DNA of 21,779 bases from Sanguinoderma infundibulare. Its lineage: Eukaryota; Basidiomycota; Agaricomycetes; Polyporales; Polyporaceae. How positions within the stretch are numbered: position 1 is the stretch's first letter; each line of letters opens with the position of its first letter. Of the stretch, positions 8,943 to 19,304 are shown one piece after another. The position numbers and the translations under genes are program-made. Location of the stretch: contig JAVLRN010000058.1 of assembly GCA_032821775.1 (NCBI GenBank), positions 1-21,779 of the forward strand, written 5' to 3'. The notes below the pieces were generated by a model that had not been told where the DNA came from, searched no databases, and worked only from the letters and a program-made list of their open reading frames with translations.

Positions 8943-9117
8943 CTTCACGGGTCTTGCGGGAGTCGTCCGGGAGAAGTGCGGCGACGCGGGACAGCTTCTT
9001 GTGTTCATCCCCGAAACTCCGCATGCCAGCGGTTGGGACCTGTTAACTCGGAAATCAGTTTTGGTGTACGTGCGCATGGGAGCCGGGAGCCTTGTGTTTG
9101 GTACGATTCTCATCTTC
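8943..9117 (+). other. region where the dehydrogenase N-terminus should be
   Basis: A frame reading DFTGLAGVVREKCGDAGQLL and VFIPETPHASGWDLL is open across this stretch but has no ATG before its C-terminal part and matches nothing I know. A GTGTACGTGCGC donor-like sequence near 9062 and a pyrimidine-rich CTCATCTTCGCGG just before the first dehydrogenase codons look like the two ends of an intron. If so, the expected AG at the acceptor is absent. Confidence 0.3.
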
Positions 9118-9830
9118 GCGGCACCTCCGGAATCGGCTTTGAGATGATCAAGTCTCTCCTCCGAAAGAACGCCAAGGTCTACCTTGCTGCCCGCTCCCAG
9201 ACAAAGGCCGAAGAAGTGATCCAGGTGCTAAAAACCGAGACCGCGAAGACGGCCGAGTTCCTCCAGCTCGACCTGAATGGCCTGGCGGCAGTCTGAACCT
9301 ATGCACAGGACGTTTCTCGGTGAGTCCGAGTCCGTCATCCGTTTCCGACACCAACTGTAATACTGACAACCTGCCTGTTCTCGAAGACGCGAGTCCCACA
9401 TCGACATCCTATACCTCAACGCCGGGATCATGTACCCGCCCCTCGACCAGCTCACCGCCCAGGCATACGACACGACCTTCGGCATGAACGTCCACGGCCA
9501 TCATCTCTTCCTCCGCCTTCTCTATCCCCTCCTCGTCTCTCCCACTGCCACCACCACGTCCGATTCAAGCCCCAGTCCGTCCCGAATCATCTGGACCTCG
9601 TCCGCCGCCAACTTCCTCGTCAACAGCCGCCTCGACTTCTCCACCTTCACTGACACCGCCGCCCGCCGCAAGCTCGCGCCGATCCAGCTCTCGGCCCTCC
9701 TCGCGCGGCGCGCGGCCGAGGCTGGGGAAGACGTCGTGAGTATCGCCGTCGACCCGGGCAACATCCGGAGCGACATCTTCCGCAACAACAGCAGCCAGAT
9801 CTACATCCCCAAAGGCCGCGGCCGCCTCCA
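9118..9830 (+). pseudogene. short-chain dehydrogenase/reductase pseudogene
   Basis: Family features are clear: GTSGIG of the Rossmann nucleotide-binding loop, KVYLAARSQTKAEE, LDLNGLAAV, YLNAGIM (the NAG motif), the catalytic-serine segment IIWTSSAAN, and VDPGNIRSDIF. Two exons are joined by a 67-nt intron at 9320-9386 (GTGAGT...GAAG). Three lesions argue against function. A TGA at 9294-9296 interrupts the frame where the family has Arg or Lys, which fits CGA to TGA. The YxxxK catalytic motif is missing between APIQL and SALLARR, as if about 11 codons were deleted. The N-terminal strand and the first glycine of TGxxxGIG are absent. The frame loses family character near 9820. Membership is certain at family level; the substrate is unknown. 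Confidence 0.85.
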
Positions 9831-9839
9831 GACCCCGCC

Positions 9840-10376
9840 TTCCTGGGGCCCCTCGAGGAAGCGCCGTTCGAGCTCGCGCTCGAGGACCTCGCGCTCGAGG
9901 ACGCGCTGGCCTTCATCCCGCGCGAGGCCGCCGGCGCGTTCTTCTCCGAGTCCGCACCCGAGACGGAGACGGCGACAGCGACGGCTGGCGTGACGGGCAG
10001 CATCGACCTCGAGGACGGCTACTGCGGCGTGTCGTCGACGTCGGGCGTGTTCAAGATGCGGCACGCGTGGGTGAGCGCGGACGGGAAGGACGAGGTGTTC
10101 GAGTGCTTCCTCTCTGGCAAGATCGTCTTCTCGGGCTTGTACCGCCACAAGGGTACCGGCGAGAGTTATCCCTTCTGGGCGATCCGGGCGCGTGTCGGGG
10201 TGGAAGCAGGCCAGCCCAGTGAGTCTCAAGTCAAGTCCAGTGCAAGTCCTGACCTCTCCGCAGCCCACAGAGTCACATTCGACAAGAAAATAGCGGCGGT
10301 GGCGAGAGATGTGGTCGCGCGGAGGTGGTGGTGGCGGTGGAAGGAGAGCTGTGTCAGCTCTCGCTTGTACGTGTAG
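9840..10376 (+). CDS. unidentified frame with terminal intron, downstream of the dehydrogenase relic
   Basis: A frame shifted from the dehydrogenase is open through PLEEAPFELALEDLALED, GAFFSESAPETETATATAG, and GVFKMRHAWVSADGKDEVFE then CFLSGKIVFSGLYRHKGTGE and SYPFWAIRARVGVE. A 45-nt intron at 10219-10263 (GTGAGT donor, CTGAC branch-like site, CCGCAG acceptor) keeps the frame to a TAG at 10374-10376. The good intron and mixed composition suggest real coding sequence. The first ATG in frame is not a confident start. It may be the C-terminal part of the dehydrogenase gene after a frameshift, or a separate gene whose start is lost. I do not recognise the domain. Confidence 0.45.
   Translation, partial: FLGPLEEAPFELALEDLALEDALAFIPREAAGAFFSESAPETETATATAGVTGSIDLEDGYCGVSSTSGVFKMRHAWVSADGKDEVFECFLSGKIVFSGLYRHKGTGESYPFWAIRARVGVEAGQPSESQVKSSASPDLSAAHRVTFDKKIAAVARDVVARRWWWRWKESCVSSRLYV
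9873..9902 (+). repeat. two tandem 15-bp repeats
   Basis: CTCGCGCTCGAGGAC occurs twice back to back and encodes the doubled LALED in the unidentified frame. The length is a multiple of three, so the frame is kept. Confidence 0.9.
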
Positions 10377-10876
10377 ATAGGCGCCCGTGAACTTGAACGT
10401 GGTTTTGGGTCCGCGGCGGGCTCGTTTGTTTCGGTTCCGTCGTAGCTCGTGCACTGTACTTGTGTATTTGTCTTGTGTATGTCTTTATAATATCCTCCGC
10501 TCCATTCTAATGCCCCCGAGGTCTCCATGAATTCCCGCAAGTCCCGCTGCTCAAAACCACCTCCCTCTGAGAGTATTGCGTCGCCAATACAGCCCCCTCT
10601 GAAAGTCTATCTCCAATACAGCCCCCTTTGAGAGTACTAAGGCAAATGATCGATCCGGGAGATTTCAGCGCAGATGCTCAGCCGCGAAACAAATATATTG
10701 ATCCGCTTATGTACAGACGCTCTGCTCGCGGAAATCGTTCCCCACGTACTCGACATCTCCCGTGTTGAAGAGATTGACGACAGTCGATGCCCAGTGCGTT
10801 AGTTTGGAACCGCCTCGATGACTGCAAAATGTACGTGAGCAAGAAGAGTACATGCCAATGCCCAGCCATCAATAAA
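10377..10876. other. convergent intergenic region
   Basis: It lies between the plus-strand frame ending at 10376 and the minus-strand methyltransferase stop at 10877, so it should hold both 3' ends. The left part is T-rich with TGTGTAT-type and TTTATAAT sequences near 10450-10492, suiting a fungal 3' untranslated region. A three-copy short repeat lies at 10563-10639. I see no reading frame worth calling. Confidence 0.5.
10563..10639 (+). repeat. three imperfect ~30-bp tandem repeats
   Basis: The units start at 10563, 10595 and 10624 with CCCTCTGAGAG, CCCTCTGAAAG and CCCTTTGAGAG. The first two end in CCAATACAGCC and the third is incomplete. Spacing is 32 then 29 bp. Function unknown; it lies between two convergent 3' ends. 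Confidence 0.75.
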
Positions 10877-12731
10877 CTACGCACTGCTGGACGCGCCACG
10901 GGTGGTGTAGACGCGGGAAATATTGAATCCCGACTCGGTGACGATCTTCTCGAAATTGCTCGTCGTGCGCTCGAGAGCGTTCAGCGAGTTGTACATGAGC
11001 TGGTTCGGATGAAGTGAGAATTGGAATCGCGGCCTGGAAAGTAGAGCATTCGTTTACCATGTCCGTGCGGTAAGTGGCTTTCGTGGCAAAGCCAAAGTTC
11101 TTGGGAAGGGGGTATGGCGCCTCTATCGGTGCGTAGGGCTACGGCGTTGAACAAGAAACCCTCAGGGACACGTTGCCAAATCAACTGAATACGACGTACG
11201 GCTTCGTTGTCTATCGACATCAGAGTGTCCTCAAACGAAACCTTGACACCGTTTGTCGTCGACTCGGCAGAAGGCGCCTCCGGCACAACACAGTCGCAAA
11301 TAAGAACTGCAGACGTCGTGGTGAGGTAGACGTCGAGAGCGCCAAAGCCGAACAACGATTCCATCACTCACTTCGAGAGCTGGGATGGCACACCGCACGC
11401 ACGGCCCGGAGGATCTTGATGCAATAGCTACATGAACAAGGTCAGTTAGACAAAACGGGATGCGAGCAGGACTAAACCTTACCTATCCGTCCAGTCGTGC
11501 ATGATAAACCGGAACCAATAGAGAGTGTTGGGGCCTGTCCTCGGGTTGTTCTGGAAGAAGTCGTGGGGCTCGAACTCGACCCTCTCCTCCCTGATCGCGT
11601 CCGGGAGGTGCTGCGCCCAGTACTTCTCGCCCTCCTGGAGATGCTGGGGACGATCCTGCAGGACGACCTTGAGCGTCGGGTTCGTCTTGTAAAGCATCCT
11701 GAGGATGTACAGGGACACGGTCCCCTGGCCAGCGCCCACGTCAACGAAGGTCGTATTGGGCGGGAGGGATTCCCAAGGGTAGTCGGCTTTCAGCGACGGC
11801 AGGTTGATATAGCCTAACGACAACATGAATATCTGGGAAAGGAACGCGTGCGACGCCGAACGTGAACGTGTGCACTGACCGAGTCCTTCCATGCTCCGCG
11901 CGAACCCGCCGAGCCTGTCGGGATCCTGTGCGAGCCACGTCCAGAAGTTCTTGATGTGCGTGTTGCCCATCATGTGGAGACCGCGGACGATCGGTGCCGC
12001 CTCGATGTTGTCCAGCGGGATCCGAGTGGGGTCCGTCATTTGCGCGACGAACGCGGTGCTTCCGATGAGCGCAGCGTTTGACGAAGAGTCCGCCCAGGCG
12101 TGAGACGGGGTGCCGGGGGTATTGAGGAGTGCCCAGCGGAGCGGAGCGAAGACGTCCTTGGACTTCTCGATCCACCTGGTCGGCACGGTCACACGGGTAA
12201 TGGTATCACACACGAACAACATGCTTACCAGTGCTCGGTGCTGAGCAGGCGCAACGAGCGGCCCAGCTTTTGCGCGTCGACCTTCTTGCCCTTCGGAAGA
12301 CGCGCAACCATCTCGTCGACGTGAAGGCCGTTGATCTTCTCTTCCTCCGTCTTGAACACATCCAAGAGGTCGATGTCCGCAGTCAGCATGTACGCCGTCT
12401 GATCGAGTGCCTTGACGGACATGTCCTGCGTTCCACGTCAATGCATTCGGATTCGACCTGTACAAACTTGAGCAGTACTGACCATCATCGCCGTCCCGAC
12501 GTCCTGAACGAGCGCTTTGATCATGTTGGCCGCGGCCATGGCGACTCTTCGGGCTTCGTGGAGCCTCGGGGGTGGGACGCCGTCGAGTGAGTCGAGAGGG
12601 TGCCACTTCGGGTCCAAAGTAAAGGGAGGCAAGTTGGCGGCCCTGAGCTCACCTTCGATGGTATGGATGGACGTCGTCAGTACAGAAAGAAGAGAGAACA
12701 GGGGGCTTTCGTGGAAACCGTTAGTAGGCAT
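10877..12731 (-). CDS. SAM-dependent O-methyltransferase (family 2, COMT type), complete
   Basis: The enzyme should transfer a methyl group from S-adenosylmethionine to a hydroxyl of a small, often aromatic, acceptor; the acceptor cannot be read from sequence. Exons are 12731-12483, 12425-12229, 12175-11880, 11813-11483, 11427-11372, 11306-11200, 11138-11058 and 10999-10877. They give 1,440 bp, 479 residues and an unbroken frame, within the usual 400-500 for fungal members. Introns are 55-66 nt except intron 2 (53), all GT-AG. Residues 1-200 form the helical dimerisation part. Motif I is FVDVGAGQG at 270-278, VVLQD ends at D301 (expected to bind the SAM ribose), and HDW at 353-355 supplies the expected catalytic base H353. 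The C-terminus has the family's MYNSLNALERT. The start is the first ATG after a TATA box about 87 nt upstream. Exons 6 and 7 are the least certain; donor GTACGT and acceptor CCGTAG were chosen because they keep the frame. It has no predicted signal peptide and is probably cytosolic. This copy spans the point where the window's repeat restarts. Confidence 0.93.
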
Positions 12732-12812
12732 CTCGGCGACTGGGCGATGGGGGGAAGGATGGCTGTGATGGCGTCTGTCAAGTTTTTCTCTCTATGATCA
12801 GTAGTCCTGCGA

Positions 12813-12820
12813 TTTATAAA
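12813..12820 (-). promoter_or_regulatory. TATA box of the complete O-methyltransferase
   Basis: TTTATAAA on the minus strand, about 87 nt upstream of the ATG at 12731. It matches the element at 1215-1222. Confidence 0.6.
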
Positions 12821-12862
12821 CGAGCTCATAGCATCCGCATTGCGCGATTGACGAAAACGAAC

Positions 12863-12870
12863 CACGTCAC
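12863..12870 (-). promoter_or_regulatory. CRE/bZIP-like site, second copy
   Basis: Same GTGACGTG sequence as at 1265-1272, upstream of the TATA box of the complete methyltransferase. Candidate only. Confidence 0.3.
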
Positions 12871-13295
12871 GGCATCCAGAATGCAGGTCGAATAGAGCCG
12901 TGGGGGTGGGGAATGGAAACCCTTAAAATCCAGTCGCGTTTCACCATCGGGCGCCGAGTCGCTGGAAGCAGCCTCACCTTGCCTGAGGGAACGAACCAGA
13001 AAGCAATATGTCAATAATTCCACCGAGAAAAGCCAAGGCGTGCTGTGAATTTTGAATGAACAAGTGGATGCCAAGGACTGAATGTGTGGGTGCTCGTCAG
13101 GATGGACGCATCGGTGATAATGTCTCAGACATACCGCCATCAAGTCACCGGACGAGGGTCGGCACGAGCGAAATGGGACTCTTCTACATACATAGCTTCT
13201 GGGAGACTTTCAAGACGTTGATACAAGGTTAGCAAAAAATCAGTCCAAGCCGTAAAACATTGCACTGAAGGGGCTCTACCTCGATGGCACAGCAT

Positions 13296-15224
13296 CTACG
13301 CTGAATGCTGCCTTCTCCCCATCTCCCTCTCGATTGCCCATCTCACTGCCTCCTCTACGTCTTCCGCGATGAAAGTCGGCTGGTGCGTGGGAGGCCCACG
13401 TGCGGAGTCGTACACGCCTGTCTTGACAAGTACCGAAGGCCACCCTGCGGCGTTCGCACCCGCGATGTCTGCGAAGGCATTCATTCACTTAGAACGCAAA
13501 TACAACTTAAAACGTCGCGACCGCACCTGATTCTGGATTGTCTGAAGCGATTGCCGTCAGCATATATGCCCCACCAACCAGCGGCACACACGTACCTCCT
13601 ATCATATAGCTGGCATCGGAACACACGTCGTCAGCATCGCGGTAATGGTAAAGACACCGGCACTTACACGCGGGGCATCTTCTCTACCCGCCCGCCACTG
13701 CGATTGAGCTCGTCGAGACGGTCTTTGAGAACCCGTTCTACGAACGCATACGTGGCCTTCGACGGCTTCCCGTACTGCACGCACGGGTACTGTGTCCCGA
13801 CCACGGCCTGTTCCAAGCGTTCGCATGCAATCTATTGCCCAAATCTTGGAATACGCACCTGATGCACGGCCTGGAAAGCTTCGCGGAACGCGCCCTGTCC
13901 GAGGCGCGGCTGTGGGAAGTCCGACTTCCACAGCAGGTCGGGGTTGCAAAACACCAATTCGACCGACCCAAGGCCCCCACTGGGTGCATCGAGGTATGGC
14001 CCACCGATTATGCCGCGAGAGCGGACCACGTCAAGAATAATTTGAATGTCGAGCGACCAGTTGCGGGGGTCGTGGAAGACGAAGATCGCCGAGATGGGTA
14101 TGTTTGAGAAGTCGGCCGGCTGTGGAGGATGGCATGGGGATGAACAATACCACATGACATGGAAACGTTCTCACCTGCGCGGAAGCACGTTCTTCGGGTG
14201 TCAGGTCGTGGAACGGCCAAACTCTGGCACCGGTAAAGTAAGACGAAGCACACGCGCCAGACGCGACAGGCAGGTCCCGATTCGCAGAACGGGAAAATGC
14301 TGATGAAAAGGTTGCCCAAGGCAAACCCTGCGGAATGTTTTTACAAGCATTTTCCTGGGCAGCGAATCGGACTGTGCCCGCCGTGAGAGATGATCACTTA
14401 CTCGGGTTTCCACGCGAGGACGTCGAGCGTCGTGTAGGCGTGTTTAAATCCATAGCTGCAGAGGAAAATAAAGGCCATGAGCGTAGGAGCGCCTGATATC
14501 CGTGATATACCATACCCTTCAGCGACCTTGCGAACGACGTCATTACGGCCGCCAAGGACCAGCACAGGTTTGTTGGCGTACTTGTGCACGACCGACTTGA
14601 GAATAGTGTGAGCTTGCACGATTTGGTTGCTGTGAATCTGCAAAGGAACTGCTGTCTAAAGATGTAGTCTCCGAAGACTCTCCGCGTGCATACCTCTACC
14701 CCGAGTTGAGAGCTCAGCTTGTGTCGTCGGGCTTCCTCGCTGACGCCACCGCCATTTGTCAAATGTTGCAAGCGATGTGAGCGTTGAGTGACTCTGGAGT
14801 TACATGGAAGTGGACCCCACGAGGATGAAGGGTATCTTCCTTACGCAGCTGTGAGAACTTTACTCATTTGCCAGACGAAAATTGACGTACACGCGCATGG
14901 GGTTGGCACCGTTGAGTATTTCTAGTGCCCGTCTTGCGGCAGGAATTGTATGCGGTCCTCGGAGTAGGACACCGTCCTGTGTACACCGCCGTAAGTGCTA
15001 TGAGACACTTGAACCTCCATTGCTCCTACTATGTCAAATGTGAAAACAAGGGGTATTCTAGAGCCCTGATATGCATGATCTAAAAATGATGTCGTCAGCG
15101 TGCGTGCCACACTTGGTTGCCACGAGCCTGACTTACGCTGGATGTACGGAGCAGAGAGTGTATTTTGTAGACCATATCTACATCTTGCCGGGGTTTTCAG
15201 TAAAGTAAACCTAGTCAAGAACAT
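13296..15224 (-). CDS. HAD-IIA hydrolase, CECR5/YKR070W-like, second copy
   Basis: Identical in all compared parts to the gene at 1698-3626. Exons are 15224-15137, 15079-15030, 14976-14891, 14839-14821, 14762-14694, 14637-14516, 14455-14402, 14223-14175, 14119-13859, 13807-13668, 13609-13596, 13541-13527 and 13468-13296. It carries the same missing AG before LTNGGG at 14762, the same 14- and 15-nt exons, and the same oversized intron. If the splice defect is real it predates the duplication, or the two copies are the same DNA. Confidence 0.9.
14274..14372. repeat. inverted repeat in HAD intron 7, second copy
   Basis: Arms 14274-14302 and 14344-14372, matching 2676-2774 with no change noticed. 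Confidence 0.6.
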
Positions 15225-15426
15225 TGATGCTGCCGCTACAAGTGCGCGGTCAACTTCAAGTACGACTCGGACAAGTCACGACGCGCGTTCCGTTCTGCCG
15301 GCAAATCCCGTTGCGATGCCTCTGGCGCTTGAGGCCTTACTTAGCGCCTCACCAACCAGCTCTCCTTGAACGGTAGCTATCGCCGGTTCTCCGCTTGTTT
15401 GACAGGAACCGAACCGAGGCCATCCA
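15225..15426. promoter_or_regulatory. presumed HAD upstream region, second copy
   Basis: Same as 3627-3828; no TATA box or operator-like motif seen. Confidence 0.3.
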
Positions 15427-16098
15427 ATGCCACATTCCAAGCAGGTTTCCGCTCCTCTCGCCTCTTCGTCTCGCTCCGCACCGTGCCTTCCCAAGCGGCC
15501 TCTCCGCATCTCCAAACATTCCCCGCTCCAATCCCTTTTCCCGATCCTTCCCCCGGCCTTGCACCTCTCTTTGCTACCGTTGCTCGCTCGTCCCCCGAAC
15601 ATGCGCGCCCGTTCGAGTCTGATATTCCACCAGACTTTCTCTGTCCTCGTCTCCACAGCCAGTCATCGTCCCCAGGCCTCAGCACGCACCCCGCCCTCAC
15701 ACACTCGACCTCACCGCGGCTCACGCAGGAGACGGCCAAAAAGGCGCGTACCCAGCAGCACTTCGAGCCCCTCGAAAACTACATCCGTGCGCTCGAGGCA
15801 AAGGCGAAGGACCTCCAAGCCGACCTCGAACATTGTCGAAAACACCACGGCCGGCCACCTTCCGCGAATTCTCCCTCTGATACCCTCGACGCCCAGCGGC
15901 GCCCATCCCCCATTCGACGGGGCAAGCCGTCCACCGATGCCTGCACTCAGCTCCCCCGAGCTCTCAATCAACCTCCTGCCCGACCCAGACACAACGTCAA
16001 CCCCTACGTCCCGCCGCCGACCCAGGACGACGACGCCGCGGCGAGAAGAGCATGTGGAGGACACACACACAGTTAGTAACGTGGAGAATCCATGCGAC
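15427..16098 (+). other. unidentified region with coiled-coil-like frame, second copy
   Basis: Same as 3829-4500, including the charged heptad-like segment without an ATG and without a zinc cluster upstream. Confidence 0.25.
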
Positions 16099-16538
16099 GT
16101 GAGTACGTACGCGGTCAACGAAGGTGAGGTGAGGACGCATAGGACGCAGATCGCGGGGGGGCAATGCACGACACTCATGCCGTCCTCCCCCTTTCTTTAC
16201 AGGCTTTATACCCTCCATCAGAGTCCGTGCGCAGACCGCGGACTCGCCCTCGCCGTCGTGCCATCTGTCAGGTCTGTTTCCGAGGCCCGGCCGTCATTGC
16301 GCTCGCGTCCCTGGCGTCCCGTCTCGCCTCCCGCAAGCGAGCGCTCCATCTCCCAGCTCTCCCGAGTCCCGCCTATCCCAAACACACGCTTACTCTCGCC
16401 CCTGACCACCGTGAATATTGCAGATCGGAACACGCACGGACGTGGCCGCCGGTAGGCCAGCTCTGTCGCTCGCCCGCCCTCGCCGAACCTCGTCATGGTT
16501 CTCGAAGTTGACGAAACCGAAGCCACGACTCTCGTCCT
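16099..16538 (+). other. CT-rich stretch without identifiable gene, second copy
   Basis: Same as 4501-4940. Confidence 0.3.
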
Positions 16539-17133
16539 CAATCGGACCATCGCCTTGCCGTCAAACGGCGATCACAGAACGGCCTACGTCCTCCACGAAC
16601 GCCATCCAACCGTCGGCGTGGCGGGGATGAGTTCTGGCCTCGGTCGCTGGGGACGCTTGGCCGCAGCCCCAAGAAAACGCATCGTATCACCCGAACGCCG
16701 CCCATCCACGCGTGTCGAACAGGTATTCTGGAATCCAGGGACTCCTCCCCACCGTCAGCATTCGTCGTGGCGGCCGTACAAGCTGTTTCGAACATGCTGC
16801 CCAAGGGCGCGTGGCTCGCCTTACCCAACAAATTTCGCAATTGCGCCCCAATCGGACCATCGCCTCGCCGTCAAACGGCGATCACAGAACGGCTTACGTC
16901 CTCTACGAACGCCATCCAACCGTCGGCGTGGCGGGGACGAGTTCTGGCCTCGGTCGCGGCGGAAGCTCGGCCGCCGCCCCCAGAAAACGTGTCATATCTC
17001 CCGAACGCCGACTATTCACGTGTTCTGAACTGGCTTTCGAGGATTCCGGAACACGTCCGCACCATCTGCACTCGTCGGCGCGGCCGTCGAAGCTGTTTCG
17101 AGTTTGCTGCCCAAGGAGGCGGACTCCAGTACG
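16539..17133. repeat. imperfect 310-bp tandem duplication, second copy
   Basis: Same as 4941-5535, with copy A from 16539 and copy B from 16849. The differences between A and B are the same as in the first unit, so this small duplication arose before the large one. Confidence 0.85.
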
Positions 17134-18269
17134 ACGATTTTCAACTTTTTGGATTCTGCCTCGGATGTGCCGGGCGTCGATTGTCGCGGCATCGAGCAAT
17201 GTTCGCGAAGCTAGAATGCGTGATTCGGCGTGGATACGACCATTTCGGAGCGGGAGAGGTGGAATATTGAAGGTCGGGACCCCCAATTTTTGTCGTAACT
17301 TACGTTGTATGTCTCTATTCGCTTAGAAATCAAGTCTATTATCGACTCGAACACGTTTCTTGACTTGCGATGCAGTTTACACGGCGATTCGAAAAGGTTC
17401 GTAAAATCGTGTTTTGGTCGCGATTCCATGGCGGTCGAGAATGTACGCCCTCTCCCGCCCTCAGCTCTTGTCGGATGGCCGAGCGGACTGTTTCCACAGG
17501 CTCGGGGGATCTTGTACGACGCGTTTGAAGCGTTTGTAGTGTCCCGGGACGACTTTTTGAAAATTGTGTCTTGGCGGTTTTCGTCGGTGGGCGGGCCCGG
17601 GTGGCGCATCTGCTCTCCCGCCCGTCCTCCGCCCTCGGCGGTCATCTTGGCTGTTTAACGTGGCTTTTCAAACCCTACAGAGATCGTGCAACAAATAGTA
17701 GGTGGACACGACGGATGTTGCAACTCTGAATGATGCATTAGGGCGTCCTGGCGTGGATCCGAGAATCTCAGGGTGCGTCTCCTCGTCTTACCGATTCAAA
17801 CCCTCATCCAACCCGCCCATCCAGGCAGAAGAAGAGACCCTCCAACGACGCACGAACGTTACCGCGGTGACAGAATGGCGGCGCAGGATCATCCGGGAGC
17901 TTGGCTCGGGCGGGCGCGCAAAGACGATCAATGACAACCCTTTCCGCCTCTCGCGGTTCTCCGCCCGCCCTCGAATCATTATGCGATGATTTCTGGGCAC
18001 CGCAGCATCATCCCAGAGCGTTCGCCTACTCGTTGACGCGATTTGGAAATACGCTCGGAATGCGCGGTCGCCTCTCTGCCGGTCCGGACGTAATTTCTCG
18101 ATTCCTGGAATTTGATCTCATACGGCTGTTCGGTGCCCGAGGTGACTTCGGACAAGTCAGCTGAGTCGCGCGCGCGCGATTATTTGTCGAAACGATGCGG
18201 TACGAGTGGGCGCGAATGTTTTTCGTCGGGCGGGCAAGCCACTGACATCCGCTCTGTCTCTCCCTGCAG
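17134..18269. other. gene-poor stretch, second copy
   Basis: Same as 5536-6671; nothing identified. Confidence 0.4.
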
Positions 18270-18937
18270 GGCTCCGCGCGCAATGAAACCGAGCGTCGTA
18301 TGCTCCTCAACACTGGCCGCGACAATCGCGAGGGCTTCGGCTGCCGGTGGGTGCAGTGGGGAAATGCGCGATTTGATCGCGGTTTCGAGGCCGCCGGCGA
18401 GAAGGTACCATGCACTTTCACAGCGACTTTCTCCCCCATCCGGTCACGCTCGCTCACCTCCGCCGACGGTTCAACTTTGTCAGCAGCCACCTCCTGCGCA
18501 ATGATTCCCTCACGGACATGTCTGACCGCTCCGTGCTGTACTTTGAGCTCTCGGAGTGGCTGGAGGTAACCGTCAATTCTACAACCTCAATCATCTGCGC
18601 TGTATTGAGGGCCTTCAATAGACACGAGTCCCTCGCGAGTACGATGGGGATGCCGATAATGGTTGTCACCTCGCTAAAGGCCGTTGCCGGGAAGAAGTCG
18701 TCACCGAAGGGGAACATTCGCGATGGGCTAACAATTGCACGGCGACAGGACGGCCGACTAGGAACGTTCGAGGGCTTGGTGCAGTGTCATATGACACTCC
18801 TTAGACCCTTGCCAAACTTCTCGGCCCCCGCGAGCAGCGTCCCGGCGCAATATGACATCAAGATCGTGCCCGGGAGATCAGGGCGAAGTTACCGACGCAA
18901 CGGACTCGGATGCCGCACCCGGAACACAGACCAGTAA
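18270..18937 (+). pseudogene. decayed unidentified coding segments, second copy
   Basis: Same as 6672-7339, with the same frame conflict between the SVLYFELSEWLE and HESLASTMGMP blocks. Confidence 0.35.
18783..18798. repeat. perfect 16-bp palindrome, second copy
   Basis: AGTGTCATATGACACT, as at 7185-7200. Confidence 0.5.
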
Positions 18938-19304
18938 GCGAAATTGGACACGGGCGGAACAGCGGGGTGAGTGACGTTTACTGTTGTGTATGATTGATGG
19001 TGTGGGCGGGCCCGATGCTCTGGATCATTTGTTGAATGGGAGACTGTCGGACTGGGCGCTGCTGAGCCGCGGTCCGCGGTTGTCGCTTGCTCGGATGGTA
19101 TGAGAGGCCTAAATAAATCAATTGCACTGGGGTTCGCGACCCAGGCCATACGTGGAACTGTACATGTCATGATCCGAGCATGGTGTGATAGTTTGTGCTT
19201 GCTTAGGCAGATTATTGACAGCACACGCCAACGATCCCTCTCTCCTCTCTCCTCACTACCCATCCTTCCCCTGGCTCTCCCCCTTGGCTCGCCCCCTCTC
19301 CTCC
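18938..19304 (+). promoter_or_regulatory. possible promoter with CT-rich tract, second copy
   Basis: Same as 7340-7706, ending at the ATG at 19305. Confidence 0.35.

Larger units (their letters stand above)
1..11598. repeat. 11,598-bp unit, first copy
   Basis: Bases 1-10181 match 11599-21779 at a fixed offset of 11,598; bases 10182-11598 complete the unit and are seen once. All reading frames, introns, decayed genes and short repeats that I compared are the same in both copies. The unit begins here only because the window does: position 1 lies inside exon 4 of the O-methyltransferase, so the true boundary cannot be placed. I see no transposase, reverse transcriptase, replication protein or terminal repeat that would explain it as a mobile element or autonomous plasmid. 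Tandem duplication, circular DNA and assembly error all remain possible. Confidence 0.97.
12732..13295. other. intergenic region, second copy
   Basis: Same as 1134-1697, with no difference noticed. Here it lies upstream of the complete methyltransferase and downstream of the second HAD copy. Confidence 0.7.

Noticed and set aside
11479..12606. Single 375-codon minus-strand frame across the methyltransferase
   Set aside because: It reads through three introns. The family motifs and frame are restored only by the eight-exon model, which also supplies the correct N- and C-termini.
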